Of a stretch of 60,242 nucleotides of DNA, positions 1 to 8,924 are shown piece by piece. The DNA lies in assembly GCA_910577185.1 (NCBI GenBank), contig CAJTLR010000010.1, positions 25,315 through 85,556 of the forward strand. Direction: 5' to 3'. This DNA comes from an uncultured Acetatifactor sp. GTDB taxonomy: Bacteria > Bacillota > Clostridia > Lachnospirales > Lachnospiraceae. The stretch's first letter is position 1. Every line of letters begins with the position of its first letter. A model generated the notes under the pieces. That model ran no database searches, was not told the origin of the DNA, and saw nothing but the letters and a program-made list of their open reading frames with translations. The position numbers were made by a program, and so were the translations under genes.

Positions 1-905
1 AATGCCACCCGGGAAAAATGTATCCAGCGGCATTCCCCCCGGGCCAGCTGCTCCAGATATTCCCTGCAGTCCTGGTTATGGAACCGGCGGCTTTGGGCAT
101 ACCATGCAGCCATGGAAGTGAGAAGCATGCCTTCCCGGACCAGGGCATTTTGTATTCTGCCGGCTGCCAGCTCCCGGTCACGGATATAGGTCTGGCAGGC
201 GTGGATACTCTGCCAGGCGCCGGCAGAGGAAATCCGGCTGGACTGCCCGCCGTGTGTTCTGTAGCAATACCAGTTTTGGTTCAGTACAATCAGATCGGCT
301 CCTTCCGAGAGCAGCTGATACAGGAATTTGGTGTCTTCCCCCAGAGTCAGCGCAGTATCAAACAAAATAGACTGCATGATGCTGCGGCGTATCATATAAC
401 CGCCGATGCCTCCCAGTCCCTTTATGGGTTTCTCGCTGATAAAACAGTCCAGCGCTTTATTGCCGGGCAGCAGGGTAGAGATATTGTCGCCGGTTTCGGG
501 GACAGCACTCCACTGCGGGGACAGGCCTGTCACGCGGGATTCATAAAGAAACGCTTCGGTTGCCATTGCGCAGCCATGCTTTTCCAGTAAAAGAAACAGC
601 GTTTCCAGCAGCCGGGGATGAATCATGTCATCACTGTCCAGAAAGAACAGGTAAGTGCCGCAGGCGGCCGTGATTCCGGCGTTTCTGGCTGCCGCCACGC
701 CGGAGTGCTCTTTTGGCAGATACCGGAGACGGGAATCTGTCTCCTGCATTTTTTCACAGAAGGCCCGGCTGTCATCCCATGAGCCATCGTCAATCAGGAG
801 AAGCTCGAAGCGGCTGAAGGTCTGTGCCAGCACAGACCGGATACAGTCCGGAAGATATTCCCGGGAGTTGTATACAGGGACAATGACGGAAATGAGAGGC
901 TGCAT
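1..905 (-). CDS. Family 2 glycosyltransferase, 3' end beyond the window
   Basis: The frame is open from an ATG at 905 down to base 1, giving at least 301 residues without a stop. The N terminus reads MQPLISVIVPVYNSREYLPD, the usual nucleotide-binding start of a GT-A fold family 2 glycosyltransferase. A LDSDDMI segment (codons near 614-634) supplies the metal-binding acidic motif. It probably transfers a sugar from an activated nucleotide donor to a growing surface polysaccharide at the cytoplasmic face of the membrane. Acceptor and sugar cannot be read from the sequence. It is transcribed away from two further glycosyltransferases, which supports a polysaccharide locus. The C terminus lies outside the window. 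Confidence 0.88.
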   Translation of the reverse strand, partial: MQPLISVIVPVYNSREYLPDCIRSVLAQTFSRFELLLIDDGSWDDSRAFCEKMQETDSRLRYLPKEHSGVAAARNAGITAACGTYLFFLDSDDMIHPRLLETLFLLLEKHGCAMATEAFLYESRVTGLSPQWSAVPETGDNISTLLPGNKALDCFISEKPIKGLGGIGGYMIRRSIMQSILFDTALTLGEDTKFLYQLLSEGADLIVLNQNWYCYRTHGGQSSRISSAGAWQSIHACQTYIRDRELAAGRIQNALVREGMLLTSMAAWYAQSRRFHNQDCREYLEQLARGECRWIHFSRVA

Positions 906-1368
906 GGATATCCTTTCCTGCCGGCAGAAAGAGGGGACAATTTTGCAAAACAAGGGGCTGCCGGCATGGGTTTACTGTAAAAGTTCCTATGCCATTCCGT
1001 TACCGCGAAGTCAAAACCATGTTGCTTTATGGTTTTGCGAGACAGCTGTGCGCCAACCTGCATATTCTATGCAGGTTGTGTGCATCAGCTAAACTCCCGA
1101 CTTTTATTGATGGTGGTGCATTGGAATGCATGGGAGTTTAGTATGTAAAAACGCGGCGCAGGCGGCCGCTGACTTATACGGACTTTGTAAGTTAAAGTAT
1201 AGCGGATGAAGTAACATGGGTCAAGGCCTGGCAGGATGTATGGCAAGGTCAAATACGGAAAGGGCAAATATTGCAGGGCAATCTGGGATGCCATGTTTAA
1301 ACGGTGAGGCATGGCCGGACAGGGGAGGGGTCCGGCCCAGTGGAGAAAACAAGAGAGAGGAGCAGAGA
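906..1368. other. Hairpin-rich intergenic region between divergent glycosyltransferases
   Basis: No convincing gene is present in these 463 bases. Three inverted repeats lie in series. The first pairs 1012-1020 with 1029-1037 (9 bp). The second pairs 1054-1064 with 1068-1078 (11 bp, 3-base loop). The third has outer arms at 1089-1098 and 1132-1141 (10 bp) enclosing the small palindrome TGCATTGGAATGCA at 1117-1130. None is followed by a T run on the plus strand, so they are not standard terminators. No clear -35/-10 pair was recognised for the downstream gene. Confidence 0.6.
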
Positions 1369-2430
1369 GTGGAGATTTTAATTAGCATTGTCATACCTGT
1401 ATATGATGCAATGAAATACCTGGAACGCTGTGTGGAATCCATTCTTTGCCAGTCTTTTCAGGAGTATGAACTGATTTTGGTAGACGATGGGTCAGATGAT
1501 GGGTCCGGAGCGCTGTGTGACAGCTATGGGGCGGCACATGCCAATATTAAGGTCATTCACAAAAAGAACGCAGGTCTTGGATGTGCGCGCAATGATGGGA
1601 TAGAGGCGGCTGTGGGGAAATATATTGTTTTTGTGGATGCGGACGATTATCTGGGGGATGATCATCTTCTGAATCTGTACAAAGCCATTGAAGAGAATCA
1701 GGCGGATTGTGCCATTGCCGGATATACCCTGATTTATCTTGACGGCAAGCTGCATGCTTGTCCCTGTGTGAAAGAAAACAGACTGTTTACGGAAAAAGAA
1801 ATACAGGAACTGATGTTTAACTGCTTTGGGGCATTGCCGGACAGCAGGCAGGATGTGCCATATGGACAGGCGGTGTGGTCCAAGATATATAAAAGACAGG
1901 TGCTTATGGAAAATCATATCAGGTTTGTCTCGGAGAGAGTGTATATCGCGGAGGATTTGGTGTTCCATCTTGACTTTTTCCGGTATGCAAAATGTGCCGT
2001 GGCAATTCCGGATGTCTCTTATTACTATAACTGCGCCAATGTGAAATCTGTTTCCAAGATACACCGGACTGACCGGAGCCAGCAGGATATCCGGCTGAAA
2101 GAGTATATGGAGGAGAAGCTGAGAGAACGGTTTGAACCAGAGGAATATACATTGTATCTGCAGCGGTCCCTGATTATGAGAATCGCGTTTGATATTGTAC
2201 AGGAAGTTCTGTATCATGACCATAAGGACAAGTCTTACCCCATGCGGGCATCTGTCAAGGCAATCCTTGCCCGGGAAGAATTCCGGAAAGTCATTTGCGC
2301 ATACCCATGGTGGAAGCTGTCGTTTCAGAGAATGCTTCTGGCCGGACTGATGCGTTTCCGGCTGGTGGAACCTCTGATCTGGGCCATACGGATCCGGCAG
2401 TTTTTCCGGCATAGCAGCCAGAATATATGA
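1369..2430 (+). CDS. Family 2 glycosyltransferase, tandem copy 1
   Basis: This is a 353-residue GT-A family 2 glycosyltransferase. The frame is open from 1216, but the chosen start is the GTG at 1369: it gives the conserved beginning ILISIVIPVYDAMKYLERC, follows a GAGGAG-type site, and matches the GTG start and length of the next gene. The ELILVDDGSDDGS block and the DADDYLG acidic motif (about residues 92-98) bind nucleotide-sugar and metal. The C-terminal half (LIMRIAFDI and QEVLYHDH blocks) is shared with the next gene. Cytosolic or membrane-associated, with a role in surface polysaccharide assembly inferred from neighbours. Donor and acceptor are unknown. Confidence 0.9.
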   Translation: MEILISIVIPVYDAMKYLERCVESILCQSFQEYELILVDDGSDDGSGALCDSYGAAHANIKVIHKKNAGLGCARNDGIEAAVGKYIVFVDADDYLGDDHLLNLYKAIEENQADCAIAGYTLIYLDGKLHACPCVKENRLFTEKEIQELMFNCFGALPDSRQDVPYGQAVWSKIYKRQVLMENHIRFVSERVYIAEDLVFHLDFFRYAKCAVAIPDVSYYYNCANVKSVSKIHRTDRSQQDIRLKEYMEEKLRERFEPEEYTLYLQRSLIMRIAFDIVQEVLYHDHKDKSYPMRASVKAILAREEFRKVICAYPWWKLSFQRMLLAGLMRFRLVEPLIWAIRIRQFFRHSSQNI

Positions 2431-2460
2431 AAAATAAAACAGAAGGGGACGGTAGAAGGA

Positions 2461-3525
2461 GTGGAATCCAGCGTAAGCGTTATTATCCCTGTATACAATG
2501 TAAAGCCATATCTGGCACGGTGCATAGAGTCTGTTTTGCATCAGAGCTTTGAGGATTTTGAACTGATCCTGGTGGATGACGGCTCGGAGGATGGCTCTTC
2601 GGAAATCTGCGATGAATATGCAGACCGGTGGGAGAAAATCACCGTGATACACCAGACAAATATGGGGGCAGGCCTTGCCAGAAATCGTGGACTGGAGGCC
2701 GCAGGTGGCAGGTATATTGTGTTTTGTGATTCGGATGACTACCTGGGGCCTGATTTGCTGAAGAATCTGTATGAGGCAGTGACCCGGAATGCGGCGGACT
2801 GCGCCGTGGCAGGATGTACAATGGTCTATTCTGACCAGACGACATGTGCTTTTCCCGGTGTGGAGAAGGAGGAATTATTCCTGTCAAAGAAGGATGTGGA
2901 AAAGCTGCTGCTGGGCTCCGTCAGTTCGCCGCCCTGCCATCCGCTGGACTGTGTCTACGGACAGTCTGTCTGGGCAAGAATGTACCGGCGGCAGCTTCTC
3001 ATGGATCATGATGTCAGGTTTGTCTCAGAGAGGGAGTGTATATCCGAGGATATTATATTTAATGTTGATTTTCTGAGATATGCCCACAGGGCTGTAGTTA
3101 TTGCGGATGTCTCTTATCATTATGAATGCGGCCGTGCAGGATCACTTTCCAAGGGATACCGGAATGACTGGCTTGAAAAGGAAATCCGCTTATATGAGGT
3201 TCTGGAAAAGCGGTTTGGGGAAATCTTTACCGGAAACGAGTATATCCTGTACTTGTATCGGTTCCTGATCATGAGAATTGCATATGATATCACCCAGGAA
3301 GTGCTGTACCATGACCATGTGGACAGAAGGCATCCCATGCGGAAATCTGTCAGGCGGATGCTGGCAAATGATAGGCTGCAGGAAGTCTTAAGAGCGTATC
3401 CCTGGGGAAAACTGCCGTTCCTGAGAGTGATTCTGGCCGGAACCATGCGCTTTCAGCTTACGGAGCTTCTGATTTTTCTGATTCGGATTCAGCAGTGCAT
3501 CATGAAGAGCAGCCAGAACATATAA
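2461..3525 (+). CDS. Family 2 glycosyltransferase, tandem copy 2
   Basis: This is a 354-residue paralogue of the preceding gene, starting at a GTG 30 bases after its stop. It has the same architecture: SVIIPVYNVKPYL at the start, FELILVDDGSEDGS, a CDSDDYLG metal motif, and the same C-terminal blocks ending in SSQNI. The two proteins align end to end with almost no length change, so they arose by tandem duplication. Divergence lies mainly in the middle third, which could mean different sugar or acceptor choice. It probably shares a transcript with copy 1. The function is inferred from family and context. Confidence 0.9.
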   Translation: MESSVSVIIPVYNVKPYLARCIESVLHQSFEDFELILVDDGSEDGSSEICDEYADRWEKITVIHQTNMGAGLARNRGLEAAGGRYIVFCDSDDYLGPDLLKNLYEAVTRNAADCAVAGCTMVYSDQTTCAFPGVEKEELFLSKKDVEKLLLGSVSSPPCHPLDCVYGQSVWARMYRRQLLMDHDVRFVSERECISEDIIFNVDFLRYAHRAVVIADVSYHYECGRAGSLSKGYRNDWLEKEIRLYEVLEKRFGEIFTGNEYILYLYRFLIMRIAYDITQEVLYHDHVDRRHPMRKSVRRMLANDRLQEVLRAYPWGKLPFLRVILAGTMRFQLTELLIFLIRIQQCIMKSSQNI

Positions 3526-3590
3526 GGAACGGGCCCGGGCTGAACCGCTGCGCGGCAGGTGACAAATTATGGTCAAAAGTGCGGAAGGTA

Positions 3591-3619
3591 TAGACAAAAC
3601 TCCGGGAAAGGTGTACAAT
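3591..3619 (+). promoter_or_regulatory. Sigma-A type promoter for the FkbH operon
   Basis: TAGACA at 3591-3596 and TACAAT at 3614-3619 are separated by 17 bases, each one mismatch from consensus. This places transcription start near 3626 and a leader of about 70 bases before the FkbH-like gene. It suggests that the downstream operon is not solely dependent on read-through from the glycosyltransferases. Confidence 0.6.
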
Positions 3620-3697
3620 AAATACCTGAATTTTGTGCATTTTTAGAGTAAAGAATTTGTTTCCGGAAAAAATAAAATGAGCAGGGAGTGACATGTG

Positions 3698-5554
3698 ATG
3701 GAAGAATTAATGTATCCATTTGACCCGGAATATTTACTGAAGAAGAAGAAAAGTATCCGGAAGACCCTGCTGGCAGAGACCGGCACAAGCCGCATGGAGA
3801 AGAAGATTGCCATACTGGGAGGCGTTACCACCAATGATATAAGGCTGATGCTGGAATTGTTTCTGCTGAATCAGGGAATTGCGCCGGTGTTTTATGAGTC
3901 GGAATTTGACCAGTATTATCAGGACGGTATGTTTCCGAATCCGGAGCTGGAGGCCTTCGGGCCGGACTTGATCTATATATGTACTTCTATACGGAATATC
4001 CATGCATTTCCGGAACCGGGAGATGACAAAGAGACGGTGGAGAACAAGCTGGAGGCGGTTTCCGGCAAGTTTGAGGGGCTGTGGGCGCGCCTTGAAAAGG
4101 TCTACCGGTGTCCGGTGATCCAGAATAATTTTGAATATCCCTATTTCCGGCTCATGGGGAATAAGGATGCCAGTGACATGCATGGCAGGGTGAACTTTGT
4201 GACACGCCTGAATTGCCGGTTTTACGACTATGCCCAGAACCATGAGAATTTTTACATCTGCGATATCAATTATCTTTCGGCCTCATACGGGCTGGAGAAA
4301 TGGTCGGATCCTTTTTATTACCATATGTATAAGTATGCGGTGGCCGTTCCTGCCATTCCCTATCTTTCTTTCAATGTAGCCAATATTGTGAAGTCAGTCT
4401 ATGGGAAAAACAAGAAAGCGCTGAATCTGGACCTGGACAATACCCTGTGGGGAGGTGTGATAGGGGATGACGGCGCGGACAATATCGAAATCGGGCAGGA
4501 GACTTCCCTGGCCCAGACTTACAGCGAGTTTCAGGAGTATATCAGGCTTCACAGGCAGCTGGGAGTGGTGCTGACCATTAATTCCAAAAATGACCGGGAG
4601 AACGCGCTTGGGGGACTGAACCGTCCGGACAGTGTGCTGAAACCGGAAGACTTTGCGGACATTCAGGCAAACTGGGATCCCAAGAGCGCCAACCTGGCCC
4701 GCACGGCACAGAAATTGTCCCTTCTGCCGGAAAGTTTTGTCTTTGTGGACGACAATCCGGCCGAACGGGCCATAATCAGGGACCAGATGCAGGGGACGGC
4801 AGTGCCGGAGATAGAAGGCGTGGAGCATTATGTGCGGATTCTGGACAGGTCCGGCTTTTTTGAGACCACAACGCTCTCCGGGGACGATTTGAAGCGGAAT
4901 CAGATGTATCGGGAAAATGCGGAGAGAGACAGGCTCCAGGCGGCTTTTGAAGACTATGGGGAGTATCTGAAGTCCCTGGAGATGAAGGGGGAGATTCAGG
5001 GCTTTGTCCCGGCCTACATGTCCCGGATTGCCCAGCTGACCAACAAGAGCAATCAGTTTAACCTGACCACGAAGCGTTACAGCCAGAGTGAAATAGAATC
5101 AGTGGCGAAAGACAGGGACCACATTACACTGTACGGAAAACTGGGAGACAAGTTCGGGGACAACGGAGTGGTCAGCACCCTCATCGGGAAAATTGCCGGG
5201 GAGGACAGGGACGAGCTCCACATGGAACTGTGGCTTATGAGCTGCCGGGTGCTGAAGCGTGACATGGAATACGCCATGATGGACCAGCTGGTGGAGAAGT
5301 GCAGGTCGGCAGGGATCCGCAGGATTTACGGGTATTATTATCCCACGGCGAAAAACGCCATGGTGAAGAATTTTTATGAACTGCAGGGCTTTACCAGAAT
5401 TGCGGAGGATGCGGAAGGAAATACTACATGGGAATACTGCATCCCGGAAAATTATGAAAACCGGAATAAGGTCATAGAGGTCAATGGAACAGATAAAACT
5501 GGCAAACGGGGTACGGATGCCCCGGATAGGGATGGGAACCTGGCAGATCAGTGA
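3698..5554 (+). CDS. FkbH-like HAD-IIIC protein with GNAT-like C terminus
   Basis: This 618-residue protein is of the FkbH family, whose characterised members take the glyceryl unit of 1,3-bisphosphoglycerate, load it on a carrier protein and dephosphorylate it. The HAD signature LDLDNTLWGG puts the catalytic aspartates near residues 245 and 247. An N-terminal domain of about 200 residues precedes it, and the C-terminal part (from about 430, with TNKSNQFNLTTKRYSQSE) is the GNAT-like segment seen in this family. The ATG at 3698 is preferred over the GTG at 3695 by spacing from GGGAG at 3684-3688. The gene's 3' end overlaps the reductase by 71 bases. With a carrier protein and MBOAT downstream, it is the likely acyl-loading enzyme. 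The true acyl group is not proven. Confidence 0.85.
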   Translation: MEELMYPFDPEYLLKKKKSIRKTLLAETGTSRMEKKIAILGGVTTNDIRLMLELFLLNQGIAPVFYESEFDQYYQDGMFPNPELEAFGPDLIYICTSIRNIHAFPEPGDDKETVENKLEAVSGKFEGLWARLEKVYRCPVIQNNFEYPYFRLMGNKDASDMHGRVNFVTRLNCRFYDYAQNHENFYICDINYLSASYGLEKWSDPFYYHMYKYAVAVPAIPYLSFNVANIVKSVYGKNKKALNLDLDNTLWGGVIGDDGADNIEIGQETSLAQTYSEFQEYIRLHRQLGVVLTINSKNDRENALGGLNRPDSVLKPEDFADIQANWDPKSANLARTAQKLSLLPESFVFVDDNPAERAIIRDQMQGTAVPEIEGVEHYVRILDRSGFFETTTLSGDDLKRNQMYRENAERDRLQAAFEDYGEYLKSLEMKGEIQGFVPAYMSRIAQLTNKSNQFNLTTKRYSQSEIESVAKDRDHITLYGKLGDKFGDNGVVSTLIGKIAGEDRDELHMELWLMSCRVLKRDMEYAMMDQLVEKCRSAGIRRIYGYYYPTAKNAMVKNFYELQGFTRIAEDAEGNTTWEYCIPENYENRNKVIEVNGTDKTGKRGTDAPDRDGNLADQ

Positions 5555-6323
5555 CAGGGATATTCTGCTGGAACTGATAAAAGAAGCATACAGCCAGGGG
5601 TACCGAATGCTGGATACCGCTGCGGCGTACAGCAATGAACGGCAGATCGGCAGGGCGGTCAGCGAGCTGGGGACTGACCGGAAGGAATGGTTCTTTTCCG
5701 ATAAAGTGTGGAATACCTGCCGGGGATACGAAAAGACCAGGGAAGCCTGCAGGGCGTCCCTGAAAAAGCTGAAAACGGATTACCTGGATCTGTATCTGAT
5801 TCACTGGCCCGCACCGGCCGGGACATGCGCCGACTGGAGGGAACAGAACGCGGACACCTGGAGGGGCATGGAATCCCTCTACCGGGAAGGGCTGGTCCGC
5901 GCCATCGGTGTGTGTAATTTCGAAGTGCATTATCTGGAAGAGCTGAAAAAGACCGCGGAAGTTTTTCCCATGGTGAATCAGATAGAATTTCACCCCGGCA
6001 TGGAGAGGGCGGAACTGACCGCTTACTGTGCGCGGGAAAATATCTGCGTGGAGGCCAGCAGCCCGCTGGGAAACGGACAGATTCTGCAGAATGAAGTACT
6101 TTGCGGCCTGGCCCGGGAGAAGGGGAAGCAGCCGGCGCAGATCTGCCTGCGGTATGCGGTGCAGAAAGGATTTGCCGTGATTCCCAAGACGGTAAATCCC
6201 GGGAGGCTGAAGGAAAACAGGGATATTTTTGATTTCAGCCTCACAAAAGAAGAGATGGACCGGATCAGGGCCATACCTTACTGCGGCGGAATCGGGATAG
6301 ACCCGGATGAGGGCATTTCGTGA
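5484..6323 (+). CDS. Aldo/keto reductase
   Basis: This 279-residue protein has the AKR barrel signatures: GVRMPRIGMGTW near the N terminus, DTAAAYSNE with the catalytic Asp and Tyr, the lysine-containing FSDKVWN strand, and LYLIHWPAP with the active-site His. The family reduces carbonyls with NADPH. The start ATG lies inside the end of the FkbH gene (71-base overlap), so translation is probably coupled. Its place between the FkbH gene and the transketolase pair suggests it reduces a ketone or aldehyde intermediate of that pathway. The substrate is unknown. Confidence 0.88.
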   Translation: MEQIKLANGVRMPRIGMGTWQISDRDILLELIKEAYSQGYRMLDTAAAYSNERQIGRAVSELGTDRKEWFFSDKVWNTCRGYEKTREACRASLKKLKTDYLDLYLIHWPAPAGTCADWREQNADTWRGMESLYREGLVRAIGVCNFEVHYLEELKKTAEVFPMVNQIEFHPGMERAELTAYCARENICVEASSPLGNGQILQNEVLCGLAREKGKQPAQICLRYAVQKGFAVIPKTVNPGRLKENRDIFDFSLTKEEMDRIRAIPYCGGIGIDPDEGIS

Positions 6324-6356
6324 AAGGGCCTTCGACCAGGGGAATGGGAGGCAGTC

Positions 6357-7181
6357 ATGACAGATGAAGTGAAATTAAAGGAATTGCGGAAAAAGATTTT
6401 CCTGACCGGATACAAAGGCGGGATGGCGCATCTGGCGTCCTGCTACTCCTGCCTGGAAATTCTCTATGTCCTCTACGGGAAAGGCGTGCTGAAGCTGGAT
6501 GCCGCCGACCCCGGGTGGGCGGGGAGGGACCGCTTTGTCCTGAGCAAGGGACATGCGGGCCTTGCGCTGTATGCCGTGATGACGGAAGCCGGACTTATGA
6601 CGGAAGAAGATTTTGCGTCATACTTAAAACCCGGCGGCGCCATAGGGGGAGAGCCCTGTATGCGGGACAGCGCCCGGGTGGAGGCTACCACCGGCTCCCT
6701 GGGACACGGGCTGCCCTTCGGGGAGGGCATGGCCATGGCCCTAAAGGCAGACGGAAACAGTGCAAGGGTTTTCGTGCTGCTGGGGGATGGGGAATGCGAG
6801 GAAGGTACGGTCTGGGAGGCGGCCATGACATCTGCAGCCTTCGGACTGGATAATCTGGTGGCGATTCTGGACTGTAATGAGATACAGAAGATGGATTCGG
6901 TGAAAAATACCATAGGAGAACCCAAATGGCAGGAAAAATGGACTTCTTTCGGCTGGTCCGTGGAGGAGATAGACGGACATGACATTGACGCCATTCGGGA
7001 CTGTCTGTCAAAAGAAAATGAAAAAGGGAAACCCCGACTGGTGATTGCGCACACAGTGAAGGGAAAGGGCGTCTCCATCATGGAGAACAATCCCAACTGG
7101 CATTTCAAACTGCCCCGGGGGAAGAAAGAAATGAAGGTGTTTCTGGAGGAGCTGGGCGTCCGTGAGGAAGAAATGGAGTAG
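6357..7181 (+). CDS. Transketolase, N-terminal subunit
   Basis: This 274-residue protein corresponds to the thiamine diphosphate-binding half of a split transketolase. The cofactor motif begins GDGECEEGTVWEAAMTSA and ends near LDCNEIQ. Further family signatures are SKGHAGLALYAVM and TGSLGHGLPFGEGMA. GGGAGG precedes the ATG. Transketolases move a two-carbon ketol unit between sugar phosphates. Here the N and C halves are separate adjacent genes, a common arrangement in specialised pathways. Co-transcription with FkbH-like and carrier-protein genes suggests a dedicated role rather than the pentose phosphate pathway, though that is inference. Confidence 0.92.
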   Translation: MTDEVKLKELRKKIFLTGYKGGMAHLASCYSCLEILYVLYGKGVLKLDAADPGWAGRDRFVLSKGHAGLALYAVMTEAGLMTEEDFASYLKPGGAIGGEPCMRDSARVEATTGSLGHGLPFGEGMAMALKADGNSARVFVLLGDGECEEGTVWEAAMTSAAFGLDNLVAILDCNEIQKMDSVKNTIGEPKWQEKWTSFGWSVEEIDGHDIDAIRDCLSKENEKGKPRLVIAHTVKGKGVSIMENNPNWHFKLPRGKKEMKVFLEELGVREEEME

Positions 7182-7184
7182 GAT

Positions 7185-8108
7185 ATGCAGAGTGCTTATA
7201 TCGGAAAACTTATGGAACTGGCACAGCAGGACAGAAATGTGATTCATATTCTGGCAGACAGCGGCACGGGATATGACGAGATGTTCCGGCGCAATTTTCC
7301 GGGGCAGATCTATAATTTCGGAATCAGCGAGGAAAATATGGTGGCTGCGGCGGCTGGGATGGCCGCGGCGGGCAAGACTCCTTTCGTATATACGGCGGGG
7401 GCTTTCCTGGCCTACCGTTCCCTGGAATTTATCCGGGATGACATTTGTTTTCAGAACCTGAATGTAAAGATTGTGGGGATGGGAAGCGGACTGGCCTGGA
7501 GTTCCCTGGGACCCACCCATCATACCACGGAAGACGTGGCGGTGCTCAGGGCCATACCGAACCTGACAATTCTGTCACCTGCAACACCCAGGCAGACAGC
7601 GGCCGCTGCCGCTGCTGCGTACAGCATTCCGGGACCGGTTTACATCCGCATCGGCATGAATCATGAAAAGGAATTTTATCCGGAAGGATTTGTTATGACA
7701 GCCGGTAAAAATGATATTTTAAAAAATGACGGAGATGTCACTGTTTTTGTGACCGGCAGTATCCTGGAAGAAGTCCATGACGCGGTTCAGCGGCTTTCCC
7801 GGGAGGGGCTGGAAGTGAACCTGGTGAATGTGACTTCCATAAAGCCTTTTGACCGGGAAAATCTGCTGGAGATGGCCGCCCGGTCCCGCATCCTTTTTTC
7901 CGTGGAGGAGCATTCGGTTTACGGAGGGCTGGGCAGCATTCTGGCGGAAATCCTGGCGCAGGAGGGAAGCGGCAGCAAACTGTACAGGATAGGACTGGGG
8001 GACTGCTTTGCCGCAGGATACGGAACGCTGAAAAGCGTCCGGGCGGAAAATGGTCTGGATGCGGAAGTGATTTACAGGACAATCAGGGAGATCACAGGTG
8101 ATGAATGA
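7185..8108 (+). CDS. Transketolase, C-terminal subunit
   Basis: This 307-residue protein is the pyrimidine-binding and C-terminal half of transketolase and starts 3 bases after the N subunit stop. The segment FGISEENMVAAAAGMAAAG contains the glutamate that activates the thiamine ring, and SLGPTHHTTEDVAVLRAIPN and FSVEEHSVYGGLGS are typical of the family. With the upstream subunit it should form an alpha2beta2 enzyme. The last bases overlap the MaoC gene. Together the pair could make or split a ketose that feeds the acyl unit of the surface modification. The substrate is unknown. Confidence 0.92.
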   Translation: MQSAYIGKLMELAQQDRNVIHILADSGTGYDEMFRRNFPGQIYNFGISEENMVAAAAGMAAAGKTPFVYTAGAFLAYRSLEFIRDDICFQNLNVKIVGMGSGLAWSSLGPTHHTTEDVAVLRAIPNLTILSPATPRQTAAAAAAAYSIPGPVYIRIGMNHEKEFYPEGFVMTAGKNDILKNDGDVTVFVTGSILEEVHDAVQRLSREGLEVNLVNVTSIKPFDRENLLEMAARSRILFSVEEHSVYGGLGSILAEILAQEGSGSKLYRIGLGDCFAAGYGTLKSVRAENGLDAEVIYRTIREITGDE

Positions 8109-8532
8109 ATATACGCTGTCCGAGATCGCTGTGGGAATGAAAGCATCTTTTGAGAGAACCATAACGCGGGAAATGGAAGAGATGTTCCGGAAGATCTCCG
8201 GGGATGACAATCCGCTGCACTGGGATGACGAATATGCCGGACAGGCGGGAGGCGGGCGTTTCAATGGCCATGTCTGCTACGGCATGCTGACGGCTTCCCT
8301 TTATTCCGCTATGGCGGGTATGTATCTCCCGGGAAAATACAGCCTGATTCACAGTCTGGAGGAAGTGTGCTTCATGAATCCGGTGTTTGTGGGGGACACT
8401 CTGCAGGTGACGGGGGAAGTCACGGACAAGGATGAGGCGCTGGGCCTGATCCGGCTGAAGGTTGAGATCAGAAACGGGCAGGGAAAAAAGGTATCCAGGG
8501 CAAAGATGAAAGTGCTGGTGCTGAAACGGTAA
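8101..8532 (+). CDS. MaoC-like (hot-dog fold) hydratase/dehydratase
   Basis: This 143-residue protein has the MaoC hydratase-2 signature: a FRKISGDDNPLHWDDEYA segment with the catalytic Asp and His, then GGRFNGHVCYGMLTASL. The family hydrates or dehydrates acyl thioesters on CoA or carrier protein. The ATG at 8101 overlaps the last codons of the transketolase C subunit, which implies coupling. Placed just before an acyl carrier protein gene, it probably acts on the carrier-bound acyl group. A GTG three bases earlier is an alternative start. Confidence 0.85.
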   Translation: MNEYTLSEIAVGMKASFERTITREMEEMFRKISGDDNPLHWDDEYAGQAGGGRFNGHVCYGMLTASLYSAMAGMYLPGKYSLIHSLEEVCFMNPVFVGDTLQVTGEVTDKDEALGLIRLKVEIRNGQGKKVSRAKMKVLVLKR

Positions 8533-8681
8533 CGGACAAGGCTTTGGAAGTTTGCGGGAGCAGGGGCAGGCGTAAGAGAACCGGTGCAGAGGGCAGAAGA
8601 AGAGCCGGCGGATACCGGCGGGAAATGACAAATGATGACCGACGCGTACCATCATGAACCAAGAGAATGGAGGAGAAAGAG

Positions 8682-8924
8682 ATGACCAGAGAGGAAGTAT
8701 ATGAGAGACTGAACGAAGTTTTCAGGGAAGTGTTTGATGATGACACCATTGTATTGCATGACGACACGGTGGCGGATGATGTGGAAGGGTGGGATTCCTT
8801 TGAGCATATTAATCTGGTGGTGGCCGTGGAAGAGGAATTCTCATTCAAGATTCCCATGGGAAAAGTGGTAACCATGAAGAATGTGGGGGAAATGGTGGAC
8901 ATCATACTGGAACTGGGGGAATAA
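8682..8924 (+). CDS. Acyl carrier protein
   Basis: This 80-residue acidic protein has the phosphopantetheine site in EGWDSFEHINLVV, with Ser39 as the attachment point, and the four-helix pattern of carrier proteins. The ATG at 8682 is chosen over the in-frame ATG at 8667, because GGAGGAG at 8669-8675 sits at the right distance and would lie inside the longer reading frame. The gene ends immediately before the MBOAT ATG, so the two are probably translated together, as dltB and dltC are in D-alanylation operons. It should present the activated acyl group to the MBOAT protein. A 149-base gap separates it from the MaoC gene. Confidence 0.93.
   Translation: MTREEVYERLNEVFREVFDDDTIVLHDDTVADDVEGWDSFEHINLVVAVEEEFSFKIPMGKVVTMKNVGEMVDIILELGE

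Noticed and set aside
1216..1368. Upstream extension of glycosyltransferase copy 1 to an ATG at 1216
   Set aside because: The family start, the ribosome site and comparison with the tandem copy all place the start at the GTG at 1369.
1492..2652. A 386-codon minus-strand frame across the two glycosyltransferases
   Set aside because: It is the antisense shadow of two clear glycosyltransferase genes and has no family signature.
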